Shown one piece after another: positions 17,533-26,643 of a DNA stretch of 64,000 nucleotides (the first letter of the stretch is position 1; each line of letters begins with the position of its first letter). The notes beneath the pieces were generated by a model. The model searched no databases. It was not told the origin of the DNA and worked only from the letters and a program-made list of their open reading frames with translations. The translations under genes were made by a program, and so were the position numbers. Source of the DNA: Azonexus sp. R2A61 (GTDB lineage: Bacteria > Pseudomonadota > Gammaproteobacteria > Burkholderiales > Rhodocyclaceae); NCBI RefSeq assembly GCF_021401135.1, contig NZ_JACBFO010000005.1, forward strand, positions 124,001 through 188,000, in the 5' to 3' direction.

Positions 17533-19643
17533 TGGCGTCGCCGGCATCACCGCTGCCGCCGTTGCGCGAGGAACTGGCCCTGTTGCCCGGGCCCGCCGGC
17601 AAGGACGGCCAGCCGACCCGGACCTTGCACGACCCGGTGCGCAACCTGTTCTTTCAATTGGACTGGGCGAGTTTCGAGATGTTGTCGCGCTGGCATCTCG
17701 GCAATCCGCTTGTCATTTTGTCGGCAATCGGTAAAGAGACGACGCTGCAACTTACCGAGGCCGACTGCGCGCTCCTGCTCGAATTCCTGCGCCATAACCA
17801 GTTGTTGCAGATTGCCCCGGGCGGTGCGCGAGGGCTTGCCGAACTGGCGGCGCAGCGCCGGGGCGGGCGCTTCAAGTGGCTGCTGCACAACTACCTGTTT
17901 TTCCGGGTGCCGCTGGTTCGGCCTGATGCCTGGCTGGGGCGCTGGTCGGGCGCGCTGGATTTTTTCTTTTCGCGCCATTTCCTGCATCTGACGCTGCTTG
18001 CCGGCGCCTTCGGGTTGTTCGGCATCTACCGCGAGTGGCCGGTCTTTTCGGCCACGCTGGTCGATTTGTTGAGCTGGCAAGGCATGTTTGCCTACGGGGC
18101 GACGCTGATCTGCGTCAAGACGCTGCACGAACTCGGGCATGGCTTCACCGCCAAGCGCTATGGTTGCCGCGTGCCGACCATGGGGGTCGCCTTCCTGGTA
18201 CTGTGGCCGGTCGCCTATACCGATACCAACGAGGTCTGGAAGCTGACCCGCCGCGATCAGCGTTTGTGGGTCGCTGCCGCCGGCATGCTCACCGAACTGA
18301 CTATCGCGGTGTGGGCGACGCTGGCCTGGGTGTGGCTGCCCGAGGGGCTGCCGAAGGCGATGGCTTTCCTGCTGGCGACGACGACCTGGGTGTCGACCCT
18401 GCTGATCAACGCCAGCCCGTTCATGCGTTTCGACGGCTATTTCCTGCTTGCCGACTGGCTGGAAATGCCGAATCTGCACAGCCGAGCCTTCGCGCTGGCT
18501 CGTTGGGACCTGCGCGAGCGCTTGTTCTCCCTTGGCGAATCGCCGCCCGAGCATTTTGCGCCGGTCAGGAGGCTTGCTCTGATCCTGTTTGCCTGGGCGA
18601 CCTGGATCTACCGGCTGATCCTGTTCCTTGGCATCGCGGTGCTGGTCTATCACTTTTTCATCAAGGCGGTCGGCATCTTCCTGTTCCTGGTCGAGATCGG
18701 CTGGTTCGTGCTGTTGCCGCTGGCCAGCGAGTTCAAGGCCTGGCGCGAGCGCTGGCCGGCGATCCGCGCCAGTCGTCGGGCGCGGCGCAGCGTCTGGTTG
18801 GCCGCCTTGCTGCTTGGCCTGTTCGTGCTGCCCTGGCCGACCCGGGTGGGGGGCAGCGGCTTGTTGCAGCCGCAGCAGAAATGGGCGGTCTATGTGCCGG
18901 AGCAGGCGATGCTGGCCGAATTGCCGCTGCCGGATGGCGCGGCCGTGACGCCGGGCGCTGCGCTGCTCGTTTTTGCTTCGCCGCAACTGAGCAGCCGGGC
19001 CGCGCAGAGCGAGGCACGTCGGGAGCGCCTGGCCTGGCAGTCGGCGGCGGCCGGCCTGGACCCGGAACTGCGCCGGGATTGGCAGGTGCTTGACGAACAA
19101 CTGATCACCGCCGAGGCGGAGGAGCGCAGCATTACCGCCGATGCAGCGCGCTACCGGCCGCTGGCGCCCCATGCCGGGCATCTGCGCGACCTCGATCCCG
19201 ATCTGCGGCCGGGGCAGTGGCTGGCCAACCGCGAACTGGTCGCCCGGCTGGTCGGCGATGGCGCCTACGAAGTGGTCACCTATGTCGACGACGAGGCGAT
19301 CCATCGCATCGCCGTCGGCGACCGCGGCTTGTTCACGGCCGACGGCGGTGCCGGGCCGGATGTTCGCTTGAGCGTCGTCCGCATCGACCGCGATGCGGCA
19401 CGCACGCTGCGCGAGCCGGAACTGGCAACGCCTTTCGGTGGACATGTGCTGGTTCGTGAAAGGCAGGGCGTGCTTTACCCGGAGCGGGCGATCTACCGCG
19501 TGGTGCTGGCGGTCAAAGCGGATGCGGTGGCGCCGCAGCACAGTTGGCGCGGCCGGGTAAGCATCGCCGGCGACTGGGAAGCGCCCGGCCTGCGTTTCCT
19601 GCGCCATGCCGGTTCGGTGTTCTTCCGTGAGGCAGGGTTCTGA
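17532..19643 (+). CDS. M50 (site-2-protease-like) membrane protein with PqqD-like N-terminus and adaptor-like C-terminus
   Basis: A protein of 703 residues. The start ATG overlaps the preceding stop by one base. Residues 33-95 read like a PqqD/RRE winged-helix fold (FQLDWASFEMLSRW, then a helix ending LLEFLRHNQLLQI). The M50 core follows: HELGH at 199-203 in a membrane helix and NASPFMRFDG with D301 as the expected third zinc ligand, so the catalytic residues are intact. Several more helices run to about 425. After a last helix (about 427-442) comes a periplasmic lipoyl-like and barrel region (VYVPEQAMLAELPLPDGAAV, then RVSIAGDWEAPGLR). It ends the cassette. A processing or export role for the giant adhesin is inferred; no ATPase is present. 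Confidence 0.82.
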   Translation: MASPASPLPPLREELALLPGPAGKDGQPTRTLHDPVRNLFFQLDWASFEMLSRWHLGNPLVILSAIGKETTLQLTEADCALLLEFLRHNQLLQIAPGGARGLAELAAQRRGGRFKWLLHNYLFFRVPLVRPDAWLGRWSGALDFFFSRHFLHLTLLAGAFGLFGIYREWPVFSATLVDLLSWQGMFAYGATLICVKTLHELGHGFTAKRYGCRVPTMGVAFLVLWPVAYTDTNEVWKLTRRDQRLWVAAAGMLTELTIAVWATLAWVWLPEGLPKAMAFLLATTTWVSTLLINASPFMRFDGYFLLADWLEMPNLHSRAFALARWDLRERLFSLGESPPEHFAPVRRLALILFAWATWIYRLILFLGIAVLVYHFFIKAVGIFLFLVEIGWFVLLPLASEFKAWRERWPAIRASRRARRSVWLAALLLGLFVLPWPTRVGGSGLLQPQQKWAVYVPEQAMLAELPLPDGAAVTPGAALLVFASPQLSSRAAQSEARRERLAWQSAAAGLDPELRRDWQVLDEQLITAEAEERSITADAARYRPLAPHAGHLRDLDPDLRPGQWLANRELVARLVGDGAYEVVTYVDDEAIHRIAVGDRGLFTADGGAGPDVRLSVVRIDRDAARTLREPELATPFGGHVLVRERQGVLYPERAIYRVVLAVKADAVAPQHSWRGRVSIAGDWEAPGLRFLRHAGSVFFREAGF

Positions 19644-19666
19644 GCCGGCGGTTTTGGGTTCATTCC

Positions 19667-19680
19667 TGCGGTCGACCGCA
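19667..19680. repeat. TGCGGTCGACCGCA palindrome (terminator-associated copy)
   Basis: A perfect 14-base palindrome with a central GTCGAC lies 23 bases after the M50 gene and 11 bases before a bidirectional terminator. Identical copies sit at 40095, 46240 and 55173. Confidence 0.8.
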
Positions 19681-19691
19681 GTCAACCAGAA

Positions 19692-19719
19692 AAAACGCCC
19701 CGGACGGCCGGGGCGTTTT
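19692..19719. terminator. Bidirectional terminator between the M50 gene and nrdJ
   Basis: AAAACGCCCCGG (19692-19703) pairs perfectly with CCGGGGCGTTTT (19708-19719) around the loop ACGG. The A-run and T-run on either side let it serve both converging genes. Confidence 0.88.
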
Positions 19720-19740
19720 CGATGGCGGTTCTGGCGAGGC

Positions 19741-22635
19741 TTAGCCGCAGGTCCCGACGGCGCCGCAGGCAGTGCAGAAGTCGCAGCCGTCCTTGCGGAT
19801 CATCGTGTGGTTGCCGCACTCGCCGCACAGCTTGCCCTGGGTCGGCAGCACCTTGTTGCTGGTGGTGTCTTCGGGCGCTTCGAGGATACCCATCTGCTGC
19901 AGCGGGAAGCCTGCCTCGTCGAGGACGCCGAGCATCGCGTAGCGGTGGATGATCAGCTGGGCGATGTAGGCCACCGTGGACGGCCAGGTCTGCTGCTTGC
20001 GCGAGCCGGGGACGAAGGCCATGAAATCGCCGAGCGGCTCGGAATAGTCGAGCAGCTTGCGCAACTTCATGCCGATCCACGCCGGATCGATCACGCGCAT
20101 GTCGAGCGACAGCAGCTTGCACAGGCCGTCGAGGGCGCGCGGGTAGTTGCCCGAGAGCCACATCGAGTAGGGGCGGGTGACACCGTCGGGCAGGGTGATT
20201 TCCTTCAGGCCGAGGACGAAGTCCTCGCCGGTCGAGGGGTTGTTCACATCGACGGTCCAGGACAGCGTGCCGTCGGTGCCGGTCTTCGGTTCCTTGGTCG
20301 AGAACAGCGCATCCTTGACCGGCGTCGGGCCGTCATGGCCGAGTGCGCCGAGTTGTTCGACACGCCAGTGGATGACCTGGGCCATCGCCGAAACGACCGA
20401 CGGCATGCGCTTCTTTTCACCATGCGGCGGCATGTGCATCTCGAAGGTGTCGCCCGGCGTCTTGGCCAGGGCTTCGAGCTTCATTTCCAGCCAGCCGTGG
20501 TCGTTGGCGCGCATGTCCATCGACAGCGTCTTGGCGACGGCGCCGAGGCCGCGCGGTTCGGCCGGGCCGTTGGCCCAGACTTCGAACGGCCAGGCATGGC
20601 CTTCCTGCTCGACGTGACCGACGAAGAGGGCGAACTTGCCGATCGGCGAGTCGACCATGTAGGTCCAGCACAGGTTGCCTTCCGGCAGGCTCGGGCGGCC
20701 CGGCCAGCGCAGGCTGGAGAGCACCGGTGCCGGCAGGTTCTTGATCGACAGGCGACGGTTGGCGTCGGAGACGAAGTCCTGCGGCGACTTGCTGTCGTCG
20801 GCCGGGGCGGCGTCCTTGGCCGGTTCGACGGACAGGACCGAGCCGAGCACGCTGTTCGGACGATAGGTGGCCAAGCCCTTGAGACCGGCTTTCCAGGCCT
20901 GCATGTAGAGATCCTGGAAGTCTTCGTACGGGTAATCGGCGGGCACGTTCACCGTCTTCGAGATCGACGTGTCGATGAACGGGGCGACCGCGGCGACCAT
21001 GTCGGCGTGGGCCTTGGCCGAGATTTCCAGGGCCGTCACGAAGTAATCCGGCAGCTTGCTGACGTCGCCACCCTGGTGCTTGTACAGGCGCCAGGCGTAA
21101 TCCTCGACCGAGTATTCCTTGATCGTGCCGTCCTGCATCCGCTTCTTGCGGTTGTAGGTCCACGAGAACGGCGGTTCGATGCCGTTCGAGGCATTGTCGG
21201 CGAAGGCCAGCGAAATGGTGCCGGTCGGTGCAATTGACAGCAGGTGAGAATTGCGCAGACCGTGCTTGCGAATTTCCGCTTTGATGTCGTTCGGCAGGCG
21301 CGAGGCGAAGTTGCCGCCGGACAGGTAGAGCTCGGCGTTGAACAGCGGGAAGGCGCCGCGTTCCTTGGCCAGTTCGACCGAGGTCAGGTAGGCGGTGTCG
21401 CGCATGAATTCGCTGATGCGGGCGGCCATGGCACGCGCTTCCGACCTGTCATAGCGCAGGCGCAGCATGGCCAGGGTGTCGCCCAGGCCGGTGAAGCCGA
21501 GACCGACACGACGCTTGTTGGCGGCTTCCTGAGCCTGGCGCTCGAGCGGCCAATGGGTCGCGTCGAGGACGTTGTCGAGCATGCGGGTGGACACCCGGAC
21601 GACTTCGGCGAAGGCGTCGAAATCGAAGCTGGCGGCGTCGGAGAAGGCGTCGCGGACGAACAGCGTCAGGTTGATCGAACCCAGGCAGCAGCAGCCGTAC
21701 GGCGGCAGCGGCTGTTCGGCGCAGGGGTTGGTGGCCTCGATCACTTCGCAGTAATTGAGGTTGTTGTCCTTGTTCATCCGGTCGAGGAACAGGATGCCCG
21801 GTTCGGCGTGGTCGTAGGTGGACTTCATCACCTGATCCCAGAGGTCGCGAGCGCGCACCTTGCGGTAGACCCAGATGCCGTCGTCGCGCTGGTAGGCGCC
21901 GGCCGACTTCATGTCGGCATTCGGTTCGGCGCGGTGGGTCAGTTCGACGAAGCCGTCGGCATCGACCGCCGTCATGAATTCATCGGTGACGCCGATCGAG
22001 ATGTTGAAGTTGGTCAGGTCGCCCTTGTCCTTGGCGTGGATGAACTCCTCGATGTCCGGGTGGTCGCAGCGCAGTACGCCCATCTGGGCGCCGCGGCGGG
22101 CACCGGCGGATTCGACGGTCTCGCACGAGCGGTCGAAAACGCGCATGTACGACACCGGGCCGGAAGCGCGCGATTGCGTGCCCTTGACGCGGGCGCCCTG
22201 CGGGCGGATCGACGAGAAGTCGTAGCCGACGCCGCCGCCGCGCCGCATGGTCTCGGCGGCATCCATCAGCGCCTTGTAGATCCCCGGGCGACCGTCGGTG
22301 TTCTCGACGATGGAATCGCCGACCGGTTGCACGAAGCAGTTGATCAGTGTTGCCTGCAGGTCGGTACCGGCCGCCGAGTTGATGCGCCCGGCGGGAACGA
22401 AACCGTTTTCCTGGGCCCACAGGAAGCGCGCTTCCCAGTGTGCCTTGTCTTTTTCCTGCTCGACCTGGGCCAGGGCGTAGGCGACGCGTTTGCGGACGTC
22501 GTGAACGTTGGTTTCCTTGCCCTTGGCGTATTTTTCGATGAGCACTTCGCCGGAGATTTCCTGCTCCGGCAGCGGTGCGAATTGCGGCGGTGCAGGGATG
22601 TCGGTCAACGACAACTGCTCGGCGGTTTTGCTCAT
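19741..22635 (-). CDS. nrdJ: Adenosylcobalamin-dependent (class II) ribonucleotide reductase
   Basis: This enzyme reduces ribonucleotides to deoxyribonucleotides without oxygen, using coenzyme B12 to make the thiyl radical. It is 964 residues long. Visible features are the substrate-site Cys in [12 protein letters not shown] (about 93-104), the finger-loop [21 protein letters not shown] with active-site Cys and Glu, two TSCPD-like repeats (about 630-730 and 770-890) and a C-terminal zinc-ribbon-like tail with CGECGN, CDFC and a final CG pair. It is transcribed alone, convergent with the M50 gene. Its upstream region has AT-rich dyads resembling NrdR boxes. No class I nrdAB is seen here. Confidence 0.95.
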   Translation of the reverse strand: MSKTAEQLSLTDIPAPPQFAPLPEQEISGEVLIEKYAKGKETNVHDVRKRVAYALAQVEQEKDKAHWEARFLWAQENGFVPAGRINSAAGTDLQATLINCFVQPVGDSIVENTDGRPGIYKALMDAAETMRRGGGVGYDFSSIRPQGARVKGTQSRASGPVSYMRVFDRSCETVESAGARRGAQMGVLRCDHPDIEEFIHAKDKGDLTNFNISIGVTDEFMTAVDADGFVELTHRAEPNADMKSAGAYQRDDGIWVYRKVRARDLWDQVMKSTYDHAEPGILFLDRMNKDNNLNYCEVIEATNPCAEQPLPPYGCCCLGSINLTLFVRDAFSDAASFDFDAFAEVVRVSTRMLDNVLDATHWPLERQAQEAANKRRVGLGFTGLGDTLAMLRLRYDRSEARAMAARISEFMRDTAYLTSVELAKERGAFPLFNAELYLSGGNFASRLPNDIKAEIRKHGLRNSHLLSIAPTGTISLAFADNASNGIEPPFSWTYNRKKRMQDGTIKEYSVEDYAWRLYKHQGGDVSKLPDYFVTALEISAKAHADMVAAVAPFIDTSISKTVNVPADYPYEDFQDLYMQAWKAGLKGLATYRPNSVLGSVLSVEPAKDAAPADDSKSPQDFVSDANRRLSIKNLPAPVLSSLRWPGRPSLPEGNLCWTYMVDSPIGKFALFVGHVEQEGHAWPFEVWANGPAEPRGLGAVAKTLSMDMRANDHGWLEMKLEALAKTPGDTFEMHMPPHGEKKRMPSVVSAMAQVIHWRVEQLGALGHDGPTPVKDALFSTKEPKTGTDGTLSWTVDVNNPSTGEDFVLGLKEITLPDGVTRPYSMWLSGNYPRALDGLCKLLSLDMRVIDPAWIGMKLRKLLDYSEPLGDFMAFVPGSRKQQTWPSTVAYIAQLIIHRYAMLGVLDEAGFPLQQMGILEAPEDTTSNKVLPTQGKLCGECGNHTMIRKDGCDFCTACGAVGTCG

Positions 22636-22684
22636 TGCGGCTCCTCTCGGCGAATCCGGTGTTTAGTATTCGAATGGTGCAAAG

Positions 22685-22740
22685 CTACTATATCTAGTGG
22701 GTCTGGGCAATACGTTGACTAGATGCAGTATATTCTGCAT
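22685..22740 (-). promoter_or_regulatory. Two AT-rich dyads upstream of nrdJ, candidate NrdR boxes
   Basis: ACTATATCTAGT (22687-22698) and the palindrome ATGCAGTATATTCTGCAT (22723-22740) lie 50-105 bases upstream of nrdJ. Both resemble the NrdR box (ACAC-A-TATAT-GTGT type). Their centres are about 39 bp apart, a little away from the usual whole-turn spacing I would expect, so the call is tentative. Confidence 0.4.
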
Positions 22741-22779
22741 CGCTTCGATGTGCCGTTGGCATGAGGCAAAAAAGCCCGA

Positions 22780-22820
22780 AAAAACAAAGCCCCGGCGCCT
22801 TTCGGGGCCGGGGCCGAAAC
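22780..22820 (-). terminator. Terminator downstream of ackA
   Basis: GCCCCGGC (22789-22796) pairs with GCCGGGGC (22807-22814). On the minus strand it is followed by TTTGTTTTTTCGGGCTTTTTT, so it should stop the pta-ackA transcript before nrdJ. Confidence 0.75.
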
Positions 22821-22834
22821 GGGAAAATATTTTT

Positions 22835-24016
22835 TCAGAGGGCGAGCAGCGTCTGTGCGTGGTGCGCCATCATCCATTCCTCGTTGGTCGGGATGACCAG
22901 CACGTCGACCGTGCTGTTGCCGGCACTGATGACCACATCGTGGCGGGCGTTGGCTTCCGGATTGACGCGGATGCCCAGCCATTCCGACTGCAGGCAGACG
23001 CGGCGGCGGACCTCGGCGGCGTGCTCGCCGATGCCGCCGGTGAACACCAGCGCGTCGATGCCGCCGGCAGCGGCGGCGAGCGAGCCGAGTTCGCGGGCGA
23101 TGCGGTAGCAGAACAGGTTGACCGCCTCATGCGCTTCCGGCTTGTCGCTGCCGAGCAGGGTACGCATGTCCTGGCTGATGCCGGAAACGCCGAGCAGGCC
23201 CGATTCCTTGTACAGGATGCGGGTCATGTCCTTGACCGACAGCCCCTTGGTTTCCATCAGGTGCAGGACGACGCCCGGGTCGAGGTTGCCGCAGCGGGTG
23301 CCCATCATCAGGCCGTCGATGGTCGAGAAGCCGAGGGTGGTGCCGACGCACTTGCGATTGACCATCGCCGCCATGCTGGCGCCGTTGCCGAGGTGGGCGA
23401 CGACGACGCGGCCGTCGGCGCGGTGTGAATGTTGCGGCAGCGTGCGCGCAATGTATTCGTAGGACAGGCCGTGGAAGCCGTAACGCTTGATGCCTTCTGC
23501 GGTCAACGCACGCGGCAGGCCAAAAAGCTGGGCGACTTCCGGCTGGCTGCGGTGGAAGGCGGTATCGAAGCAGGCGATCTGCGGCACGCCGGGCAGCAGG
23601 CTTTGCAAGGCCTGGATACCGGCGACGTTGTGCGGTTCGTGCAGCGGCGCCAGCGGAATGAAGCTTTCCAGGTGGCCGAGCACCGTGGCGTCGACGACGA
23701 TGGGTTTGGAATAGCGCTCGCCGCCGTGCACGACGCGGTGGCCGACAGCGACGATCTCCCAGCCGGTATAGGCGGCGAGGAACCATTGCAGCATGGCGTC
23801 CAGGGCGACGCTGTGGCTGACTCGTTCGCCGGCGATGAGCTGGTCGGCGATGCGTTCGCCGGCGCGGTTTTTCGCGACCAGCTTGGTGGCGTTGGTACCG
23901 ATGCCGTCGATCTGGCCGGAGACCTCGGCTTCCGGCGAAATCGGATGGGTCAGCGGGAACAGCGCGAACTTGATCGACGACGAGCCGGCGTTGATGGTCA
24001 GGATGCCTTGGGCCAT
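22835..24016 (-). CDS. ackA: Acetate kinase
   Basis: It interconverts acetyl phosphate plus ADP with acetate plus ATP. The protein is 393 residues. Family motifs are present: the N-terminal ILTINAGSSSIKFALF, the VGHRVVHGG segment, FDTAFH, YGFHGLSYEY, VVAHLGNGASMAA and FTGGIGEHAA near the C-terminus. The start MAQGILT at 24016 lies just 2 bases after the stop of the MaoC-Pta gene, so the two are translationally coupled. The open frame continues further upstream but only inside the pta gene. Confidence 0.96.
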   Translation of the reverse strand: MAQGILTINAGSSSIKFALFPLTHPISPEAEVSGQIDGIGTNATKLVAKNRAGERIADQLIAGERVSHSVALDAMLQWFLAAYTGWEIVAVGHRVVHGGERYSKPIVVDATVLGHLESFIPLAPLHEPHNVAGIQALQSLLPGVPQIACFDTAFHRSQPEVAQLFGLPRALTAEGIKRYGFHGLSYEYIARTLPQHSHRADGRVVVAHLGNGASMAAMVNRKCVGTTLGFSTIDGLMMGTRCGNLDPGVVLHLMETKGLSVKDMTRILYKESGLLGVSGISQDMRTLLGSDKPEAHEAVNLFCYRIARELGSLAAAAGGIDALVFTGGIGEHAAEVRRRVCLQSEWLGIRVNPEANARHDVVISAGNSTVDVLVIPTNEEWMMAHHAQTLLAL

Positions 24017-24018
24017 GT

Positions 24019-25443
24019 TCAGTTTCCTTCCTTGTTGCGTCTGGCGTGCGCCATCAGGGCGGCGATCACGCACGAGGCGGTACGGGTTTCGGCGGTGTCG
24101 GCGCGGCTGGTCAGCACGATCGGTACCTTGGTGCCGAGCACGATGCCGGCGCTCAGCGCGTTGGCCAGGTATTCGAGTTGCTTGGCCACCATGTTGCCGG
24201 ATTCGAGGTCGGGCACGACGAGAATCTCGGCGTGGCCGGCGACCGCCGACTTGATGCCCTTGGTCTTGGCGGCAACGATCGACACGGCGTTGTCGAAGGC
24301 CAGCGGGCCGTCGAGGATGCCGCCCTTGATCTGGCCGCGGTCGGCCATCTTGCACAGGGCAGCGGCATCGAGGGTGGACTGGATCTTCGGGTTGATCGTC
24401 TCGACCGCCGACAGGATGGCCACTTTCGGCTCGGGGATGCCGATCACGTGGGCCAGGTCGATGGCGTTCTGGATGATGTCGGCCTTTTCCTCAAGGGTCG
24501 GCGCGATGTTGATCGCCGCGTCGGTGATCAGCAACGGCCGGTGGTAGGTCGGCACGTCCATCAGGAAGACGTGGCTGATCCGGCGGTTGGTGCGCAGGCC
24601 GTTGGCGCGGGCGACGACTTCGCTCATCAGTTCGTCGGTATGCAGGCTGCCCTTCATCAGCGCCTCGGCATCGCCGGTCTTGACCAGCGACACGGCCAGC
24701 GCCGCCGAATCGTGGCTGTGTGCGGCATTGACGATGCGGATGCCGTGCAGGTCGATGCCGTTTTCCTCGGCGACGGCACGGATTTTTGCTTCCGGGCCGA
24801 CCAGGATCGGTTCGATGATGCCTTCCTGGAAGGCGATCACCGGGCCCTTCAGGGATTCCTTGTCGCAGGGATGCGCAACCGCGGTCGGGATCGGCTCCAG
24901 GCCCTTGACGCGCGACAGCATCTGCTTGTAGCGGGCGTGCTTGTCGTCGATGTGCACCTCCGGCAGGTGCATTTCCTGCAGGCGCGAAATCTTTTCCGAC
25001 GGCGCCAGCACCTCGGCGGTGCCGCGCACGACCTGCAGTCCTTCCTGGTTGGTGCACAGGCATTCGAACAGCACGTGCCGGTTGTGATCGAACTTCTGCT
25101 TGACGGTGACGGTGATGGTGATGGCGTCGCCGATCGTCACCGGCCGCGCGAAATGCAGGGTCTGGTCGACCAGGATCGTGCCCGGGCCTGGAAACTGCGT
25201 GCCGAGCACCGTCGAGATCAGCGAACCGCTCCACATGCCGTGGGCGATCACTTCGCGGAACATGCCGCTTTCCGAATAGCCCGGATCGACGACGGCCGGA
25301 TTGACGTCGCCGGTCAGGATGGCGAACAGTTTGACGTCTTCCGGCATCAGCGTCCGGGTCAGTGTCGCCGATTCGCCGACGGCGATCTCGTCGTAGGTCT
25401 TGTTGATCAGATAACGGGCTTCCTTGCTCTCATGCATGGGCAT
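24019..25443 (-). CDS. pta: MaoC-like / phosphate acetyltransferase fusion
   Basis: A bifunctional protein of 474 residues. The N-terminal 150 residues are a MaoC-type hotdog domain (ILTGDVNPAVVDPGYSE, FREVIAHGMWSGSLISTVLG, GPGTILVDQTLHFARPV). The C-terminal 300 residues are phosphate acetyl- or butyryltransferase (PTA_PTB), with AHSHDSAALAVSLVKTGDAEALMKG split between helix and active-site loop and DAAINIAPTLEEK. It makes acetyl phosphate from acetyl-CoA for AckA encoded next. The hotdog part may act on a hydroxyacyl- or enoyl-CoA, linking it to PHB metabolism, but this is inference. This fusion family is known in proteobacteria. The start could be 25443 or the second Met at 25437. Confidence 0.88.
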   Translation of the reverse strand: MPMHESKEARYLINKTYDEIAVGESATLTRTLMPEDVKLFAILTGDVNPAVVDPGYSESGMFREVIAHGMWSGSLISTVLGTQFPGPGTILVDQTLHFARPVTIGDAITITVTVKQKFDHNRHVLFECLCTNQEGLQVVRGTAEVLAPSEKISRLQEMHLPEVHIDDKHARYKQMLSRVKGLEPIPTAVAHPCDKESLKGPVIAFQEGIIEPILVGPEAKIRAVAEENGIDLHGIRIVNAAHSHDSAALAVSLVKTGDAEALMKGSLHTDELMSEVVARANGLRTNRRISHVFLMDVPTYHRPLLITDAAINIAPTLEEKADIIQNAIDLAHVIGIPEPKVAILSAVETINPKIQSTLDAAALCKMADRGQIKGGILDGPLAFDNAVSIVAAKTKGIKSAVAGHAEILVVPDLESGNMVAKQLEYLANALSAGIVLGTKVPIVLTSRADTAETRTASCVIAALMAHARRNKEGN

Positions 25444-25465
25444 GCTCCAGCGTGTTTGAATGGGG

Positions 25466-25948
25466 TCAGGCGCGCAGCAGCTTGCGGCGCTCGTGGGCGG
25501 TATCGGGCGTGGGTGGCTCGATGTTGAGCTCCGGGTGCAGGGCGTTCAAGGTCGCCAGCACCCAGGGGTTGGCCTCGTAGGTGAATTCGCGGGCTTCCAG
25601 CGGTGCTCCCGAGACGGCTTCGACGAACAGCGCGACGGCCGCCGAACGGCTGACGCCGTATTCGCAATGGACCATCACCGACATCGCGAACGGTGCCGCC
25701 TGGATTTCGCGGACGAACTCGTCGATGCGTCGGGCCGTGGCGCGGTCGAACTGGCCGGGCAGCGGCGGCTGGAATTCGTCGGCCGGCACCGCATCGAAGA
25801 ACGACAGGCGCAGCACGTGGCGGAACAACGGGTCCAGCCGGGCTTCCGGCGTCGTCGGATCGGTGATCGAGATGACCGCCATGTAGGGATTGCCCTCGAG
25901 CGATTCGGCCAGCTTGCGCGAGGTGAAGAAAACGTGATCGATGGTCAT
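25466..25948 (-). CDS. Small CX5R (dual-specificity-like) protein phosphatase
   Basis: A protein of 160 residues with a tyrosine-phosphatase P-loop HCEYGVSRSA: nucleophile C95, invariant R101. A candidate general acid lies in the DAVPADEF segment about 40 residues before. The N-terminal beta-strand segment MAVISITDP and the helix ATARRIDEFVREI fit the DSP/PTP fold. It is transcribed with the kinase-like gene upstream of it (32-base gap), which suggests that the two act on the same target. Substrate unknown. Confidence 0.72.
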   Translation of the reverse strand: MTIDHVFFTSRKLAESLEGNPYMAVISITDPTTPEARLDPLFRHVLRLSFFDAVPADEFQPPLPGQFDRATARRIDEFVREIQAAPFAMSVMVHCEYGVSRSAAVALFVEAVSGAPLEAREFTYEANPWVLATLNALHPELNIEPPTPDTAHERRKLLRA

Positions 25949-25979
25949 GCTGCGGTCGACGGGTAAAAAAAGGGGATTT

Positions 25980-26558
25980 TCATTCCATGAACACCGGATC
26001 GGAAAAGACCAGCGTGCCGTCCTTGCGCATCATCAGGTTGTCGGCCTTGATCAGGTCGGGCAGGGCGCCGTACTCGTCGGAAAAGACCTCCAGCGCCTGC
26101 AGCGATTCGCGGACCGTGTCGGCCCAGCCCATCGGCGTTGCCGTCAGGTGGTGCAGGGCGATCCGGCCCATGTCCTGAGCCAGGTTGCGCCACATCATGC
26201 AGGCATCGAAATAGGCGGTCGAAATCTTGGTCGCCACATCGGTGGTTTCGCCGCTGCCGGGCAGCGGATAGAGCCGTTCGACTTCGACGATGTGAAAGGG
26301 AAAGCCGCGACTCGACCTGCCGGCCGTGCCGTGATCGGCGAAAACGACGGGAAAATGCCGGCCGACCGGACGGTCGGCCGCCGTGTAGTAAGCGTAATCG
26401 GTCGGCGAGGAAAGAATCTTGTAGACGCGTTCCTGGCCGTCCACCGTCGCCGCTTCGACGACGATCGTGCTTTCGCCGCGGCCGATTTCCCGACGCCCGC
26501 GCAGCAGCGGGTGGTCGGGCACGGGATCGCTGATGATCGGGGCGGGCGCATCTGCCAT
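25980..26558 (-). CDS. Uncharacterised protein with kinase-like motifs
   Basis: A protein of 192 residues that I cannot place in a named family with certainty. The N-terminal part looks like a kinase N-lobe: IGRGESTIVVEA (25-36) as a glycine-rich loop and VYKIL with K47 as the ATP lysine. Near the C-terminus, PDLIKADNLMM (167-177) resembles a kinase catalytic loop and LVFSDPVF (183-190) a DFG-like metal site with DPV, as in some phage-type kinases. The catalytic aspartate would be D168, one residue out of register with the usual D-x4-N spacing. It is only about 190 residues, so the C-lobe would be very small. The pairing with the phosphatase gene supports a signalling role by inference. Confidence 0.5.
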   Translation of the reverse strand: MADAPAPIISDPVPDHPLLRGRREIGRGESTIVVEAATVDGQERVYKILSSPTDYAYYTAADRPVGRHFPVVFADHGTAGRSSRGFPFHIVEVERLYPLPGSGETTDVATKISTAYFDACMMWRNLAQDMGRIALHHLTATPMGWADTVRESLQALEVFSDEYGALPDLIKADNLMMRKDGTLVFSDPVFME

Positions 26559-26643
26559 GTCATTCTCCTTCGCACGGACCGGGATGACGTCAGCCTAGCG
26601 CAGGTCCGGGCGGTGCGCCTTGACCTGCGGCAAATGATGACGC

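Noticed and set aside
22636-22834. Cobalamin riboswitch upstream of nrdJ.
   Set aside because: The 199-base gap has no B12-box-like element and mostly contains the ackA terminator and AT-rich dyads.
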